This document shows, piece by piece, positions 60,366 through 64,000 of a DNA stretch of 64,000 nucleotides. Numbering within the stretch: position 1 is the first letter of the stretch; every line of letters begins with the position of its first letter. Made by a program: the position numbers and the translations under genes. The notes beneath the pieces were generated by a model. That model worked only from the letters and a program-made list of their open reading frames with translations, was not told the DNA's origin and ran no database searches. Source of the stretch: Hymenochaete sp. R1 (lineage: Eukaryota > Basidiomycota > Agaricomycetes > Hymenochaetales > Hymenochaetaceae); the NCBI GenBank assembly GCA_019400425.1, contig JAFREE010000020.1:202687-266686 (forward strand). The letters are read 5' to 3'.

Positions 60366-62067
60366 TCACTCCCGAGCCTGAGCCTGAGTCCGTATCCGCC
60401 ATATTCGAACAGAACAGTCGTCCCCCGCCGACGCGAGGTGGTCTTCGTACCCCGCCCGAGGGCACCATGCGATGCAGTTCACGTCAGAGACGCCGTGAGC
60501 GTTGGGCAGGGAGGCGAGGAGGGTTGGGGATAGGGTTGGGGTGGATTTGTTTTGGGTTTGGATCTGTGGGGGATAAGAGAGGGGATGGTGGTGGGGTAAG
60601 AAAAGAGCAGAGCAGAGCAGGACGAGACATTGGAGGAGGAGGAGAGGGAGGGAAGACTGACTTGGATGTTCCAAACATTGATCTTGCCGTCGCCGCTCGC
60701 GCTTGCCAACCAGCCTTTACTCTCCCCTTCTGCTCCTTTCTCCTCACCAACAGCAGCAGGTGCTTTCCTCCAACTCACGCTAAACACGCTCCTCTCATGT
60801 TCCCCCAACACCGTGACCTCTTCCCACCTCCATTTTCCCCCATCCTTAATCTCCCTACCCTCCTTAACCTCCCCTGCCTTCCCAAACCCAGCGGACCCTC
60901 GCGCCCAAATCCGCACGGTCCGGTCGTCCGACGCAGATGCGAGAAAGTCACCACAAGGCGAGAAAGCGAGCGCCCAGACGGTGGAGGTGTGTGCGTGGAG
61001 AGTCTGAAAGTCGTACCAATCGTCGGAGGGGTCGTCGACGTAGAGTTTTATCGTATCGTCGTAGGAGCCAGAGGCGAGTATCTAAGAGAAGAGAAGAGAA
61101 GAGAAAAGAGGAGGCGAAGGTAAAGGTAAATATTAGGAAGGGCAGAAATGAAGAGAGTAAGATTGGGAGAAGGAAATGACCTCTTCGGTTGGGTGCCAGG
61201 CTACGCATTTGACGTCCTGGGTATGCGTCATGAGCACGCCCATGCACTCAAAGTCGGAGTCAGGCTGGACTACAATTTAAGGAAGAAAGAAAGAAATGGA
61301 TGTGTTATTAGCTTTCGTTGCGACACGCACGACCCAAGGCCCGAGGTAAAAATGAGGATTAATGCGCACCTTCCCAGACCCAGACCGTTTTGTCCCGGCT
61401 ACAACTCGCAAGCAACGTCCCCGTACTCGAGTACGCGACGCATTTACACTCCGTCTCGTGTCCCTCCAAGAGACTCGCGCATTCCCATTCACCTTTTCCG
61501 CCGCCGCCGCCGCCGCCATCTCCATCTTTATCGCCTTCCATATCCCTATCCATATCGACGTCGGCGCTCTCATGCTCCTGCTCCTGCTCCCACACGGCGA
61601 TGTTCGCGTCAAAGCTCGCAGTGGCGAATATCTGGCCAGAGGGTGCCCATGCGACGCACCGGACGGTCTTGGCGTGTCCTGTGGGAACCGTGGCTTGTGT
61701 TCTGAATTGCAGACTGGTACTAGTGTCGTTCTTGGTGTCCGGTTGGGTTCGGGCGTCGGTGTCGGTGTTGGGAGGATTTGCGACGTCGGTATGGTCGTGG
61801 AGAGTGGAAACGGAGGAGAGTCGGGGCTGGTAATGTGCTATGCGGACTGTTTTATCGCTGGAGCAGGAGGCTAGGAGGGGGCGGATGGGGTTCCATGCGA
61901 CTGACCATACGCGATCTTCGTGACCTTATTTTTTAAACAAAAATATCACTGCTCGTTAGCTTCTTTTGAGGAATTACTGCACCTGTTAACTCTGCTACTT
62001 GCTCAAGAACGTATGTGGTTGCGGCTGTGGCAGGTGGGCCGCTGGCTAGGTCGGAATCGGAGGTCAT
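60366..62067 (-). CDS. CIA1: Cytosolic iron-sulfur assembly WD40 protein (CIAO1/Cia1)
   Basis: Cia1 is the WD40 adaptor of the cytosolic iron-sulfur assembly (CIA) targeting complex that inserts Fe-S clusters into nuclear and cytosolic enzymes. On the minus strand it starts MTSDSDLAS (62067), with first exons 62067-61983 and 61924-61370. Blades are visible in order: GHEDRVWSVAWNP with SCSSDKTVRIA; GHAKTVRCVAWAPSGQIFAT; GHETECKCVAYSSTGTLLAS with CSRDKTVWVWE; THTQDVKCVAWHPTEEILAS; HTSTVWALAFSPCGDFLASA; HERSVFSVSWRK; and VNCIAWCPRAGYEDHLASAG, ending SVRIWRIRT. This spacing and the blade sequences match Cia1. Low-complexity loops, such as a Gly run between Asp-rich residues near 61500-61530, inflate it. 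It is divergent from histidinol-phosphate aminotransferase with 151 bp between start codons. Confidence 0.93.
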
Positions 62068-62218
62068 CGTGGTGGTGGGCTACGCAGGGTCAACGTCAAC
62101 ATACGCGAGTCATTCACACTCAAAATTATCCAGAGGCCGGGCGCATATAGCCAGTTGGCTCTTTTCTCCCACCCCCCTCCACTACCGCAACTCCCAACTT
62201 CAGCTTCAATTACCCACC
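62068..62218. promoter_or_regulatory. Bidirectional promoter between CIA1 and HIS5
   Basis: Only 151 bp separate the two start codons. The spacer contains GAGTCA at 62107-62112 (TGACTC on the minus strand), a Gcn4-type half-site one base short of the full TGASTCA palindrome, and a pyrimidine-rich stretch before the HIS5 start. Confidence 0.55.
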
Positions 62219-63645
62219 ATGCCCATCCTCGGCCTCAAACCTTCATCAAAACCGTCCTATCCACCTCACTTCAACATCGAATCCGTCATCCGCCCCAACA
62301 TCCTCGCTCTCCACCCCTACCGCTGCGCGCGTGACGACTACCAGGACGGCATCCTTCTCGATGCGAATGAGAACGCCCTCGGGCACGCTCTTCCCGCCTC
62401 CTCGCTCACAGCCTTTGTTGACCCCAGCCCCGACTCCGCCTCCGCTAATGCTACCGCTACCAAGGCAGCGAACCACCTCTCCCACTCCCTCAGCCTCAAC
62501 AGGTACCCCGACCCCGCACAGCGCGAGATCAAGGCACGCATCGCGCGTTTACGCGGAGTGGTGGATGAGAAAAGTGGTGAACCGCGGGACGAGTGTGTGT
62601 TTCTGGGCGTAGGGAGCGACGAGGTGATCGATTTGTTGATGCGGGTTTGTGTACGGCCTGGGGGTGGAGGGGAGAAAGTGCTGGTGACACCACCGACGTA
62701 CGGGATGTATGCGGTGTGCGCACAGGTGAATGATGTTGGGGTTGTGAAGGTGCCGTTGGATGTGGATGGTGGGGCGTTTCAGCTTGATATGGAGAAGGTG
62801 AGTGCGTCGTTTGAGGAGGGCTTCGGTATTGAGGTGTTGTGTTATGTGCGTAGATGAAGAAGACTTTGGACGAGGATCCGTCGATAAAGTTGATATTCTT
62901 GTGCTCGCCTGGCAACCCGACGGGGACGCTCATCCCATTGAAGGACATCCAGGAGCTTCTCGAGTACCAGAACTTCAAAGGTGTTGTCGTTGTAGACGAG
63001 GCATACATCGACTTTTCGCCGCCTGGGTCGAGCGCCGTGGCTCTTGTGGAGAAATACAGCAACTTATGTGTCCTACAAACTTTGAGCAAGAGCTTCGGGC
63101 TCGCAGCTATTCGGTGAGTTATTACAAGCCAATCTCGAAGAATTTCTGTAGGTGAATTTATTTTAATATCTAATTTCTTTTTGGACTGTAGGCTAGGAAT
63201 CGCCATCGCACAACCTCCCCTCATCCAGATCCTCACCAACACCAAGGCGCCATACAACATCTCCACCCCCTCCGCCTCTCTCGCGCTGACAGCCCTCTCT
63301 CCACCATCCCTCGCGCAGACCACCAGAAATATAAACACGCTCACTGCGTCGCGCTCCAAACTCCGCCAATCGCTCACAGAGCTCGCACCGCTCGGACTCG
63401 CCCCCACCACTGGTGCAAACCACGCGAACTTCCTTATGGTACCCGTGTTAAATAGAGAGACCGGTGAAGGGGATAACGAGCGTGCTGAGCGGGTGTATAC
63501 GGAGTTGGCAGAGAGGGAGGGGATTGTTGTGAGGTTTCGGGGACGGGAGTATGGATGTTTGGGGTGTTTAAGGATCACAGTTGGGACAGAGGAGGAGAAC
63601 AAGGTGTTGTTGCAGAAGCTGAAGGATGTACTTGGAAGGATATGA
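62219..63645 (+). CDS. HIS5: Histidinol-phosphate aminotransferase
   Basis: Catalyses the PLP-dependent transamination of imidazole-acetol phosphate with glutamate, the seventh step of histidine synthesis. Exons 62219-62797, 62854-63113 and 63192-63645 sum to 1293 nt (430 aa). The start MPILGLKPSSKP is followed by PNILALHPYRCARDDY and LLDANENALG. Motifs of class I/II aminotransferases are VTPPTYGMY, CSPGNPTGTLIP, VVVDEAYIDFSP, the PLP Lys in TLSKSFGLAAIRLG (split by intron 2) and APYNISTPSA. The C-terminal block IVVRFRGREYGCLGCLRITV carries the substrate-phosphate Arg. A roughly 25-residue Ala/Ser-rich insert (about 62400-62480) is extra compared with compact relatives. Confidence 0.97.
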
Positions 63646-64000
63646 AATTAAAGTATTGATATTTATATTGAATAAAACAATTATAGAGGGATTGAAAATC
63701 GAAATTAAAGGTGTGGCTGAAGCTATTTGTGGGTCCACTAAGTCCATATAAAGAAAGTAAATGAGATGTCAGGTGATCAAGCAATTATGTAATAATATAT
63801 GAGGTCTACTCTCACTCTCACAAGTCAGCTCATTCGCCCCCAAGCACCTATATCGTACCATGATTGGCCTTCGGTATTGATCCTCCCTTGGACTAATAAT
63901 AGTAATATTAATGGAAAGTAAGATTCACTGCGTTCAAGGGGGTGCTACACCGATTGGTGTACACGCGGGTGTAGGCTAAATACACCCGATGTACACGCGA
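63646..64000. other. 3' flank of HIS5 and right end of the window
   Basis: A/T-rich 3' flank, then a GC-richer end. No gene seen. The last 45 bases contain a hairpin flanked by direct repeats. Confidence 0.6.
63959..63999. repeat. Hairpin flanked by 9-bp direct repeats
   Basis: CGGGTGTA at 63966-63973 and its exact reverse complement TACACCCG at 63981-63988 form an 8-bp stem with a 7-nt loop. GTACACGCG occurs at 63959-63967 and again at 63991-63999. The structure runs to the edge of the window, so its full extent is unknown. Confidence 0.75.

Noticed and set aside
1..64000. CRISPR arrays, bacterial operons, insertion sequences, tRNA or rRNA genes
   Set aside because: No regularly spaced repeats, ribosome binding sites, transposase motifs or convincing cloverleaf sequences were seen; the intron-rich genes show this is eukaryotic nuclear DNA.

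Overview
This window is nuclear DNA of a filamentous basidiomycete, most likely an agaricomycete (mushroom-forming) fungus. The signs are dense short introns (about 50-80 nt, GT..AG), very Ser/Pro/Gly-rich fungal proteins, a single-polypeptide ATP-citrate lyase, an oversized G-alpha-like protein and no operon structure. The gene models below were assembled by hand, joining exons across GT..AG introns until the reading frame and the family motifs agreed. For most genes the summed exon lengths were checked to be a multiple of three.

Layout. 1-1818: 3' part of CTP synthase (+). 1819-7438: 5.6 kb without a recognisable gene, full of short tandem repeats. 7439-12239: a 1015-residue divergent G-protein alpha subunit (+). 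12240-14398: repeat-rich spacer. 14399-15926: a short-chain dehydrogenase/reductase (-), divergent from aspartokinase (16738-18909, +). 20366-24435: ATP-citrate lyase (+). 24436-28476: 4 kb with nothing recognised. 28477-29883: a Ser-rich protein with a conserved Cys-containing C-terminal block (+). 31792-33667: S-adenosylhomocysteine hydrolase (+). 34087-35797: a Bin3/MePCE-type methyltransferase (-). 36484-38927: a large disordered fungal protein (-). 39718-50658: five tandem paralogous zinc alcohol dehydrogenases, all on the minus strand. 51939-53960: a DUF4048-like Ser-rich protein (-). 54303-54790: a tiny four-exon gene that looks like ATP synthase subunit k (-). 55032-56372: eIF2 beta (+). 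56734-59671: CAF-1 p60/Cac2 WD40 protein (+). 60366-62067: CIAO1/Cia1 WD40 protein (-). 62219-63645: histidinol-phosphate aminotransferase (+). The last 355 bases end in a hairpin flanked by direct repeats.

Most loci are unrelated housekeeping genes: pyrimidine and amino-acid biosynthesis, cytosolic acetyl-CoA supply, the methyl cycle, translation initiation, chromatin assembly and Fe-S protein maturation. The accessory-looking parts are the five-gene alcohol dehydrogenase array, which probably reduces aromatic or aliphatic aldehydes, and the divergent G-alpha gene. That G-alpha has Ser where the catalytic Gln of switch II should be. S-adenosylhomocysteine hydrolase and the Bin3-type methyltransferase are convergent neighbours and are metabolically linked, because the hydrolase removes the product inhibitor of methyltransferases; this may be coincidence.
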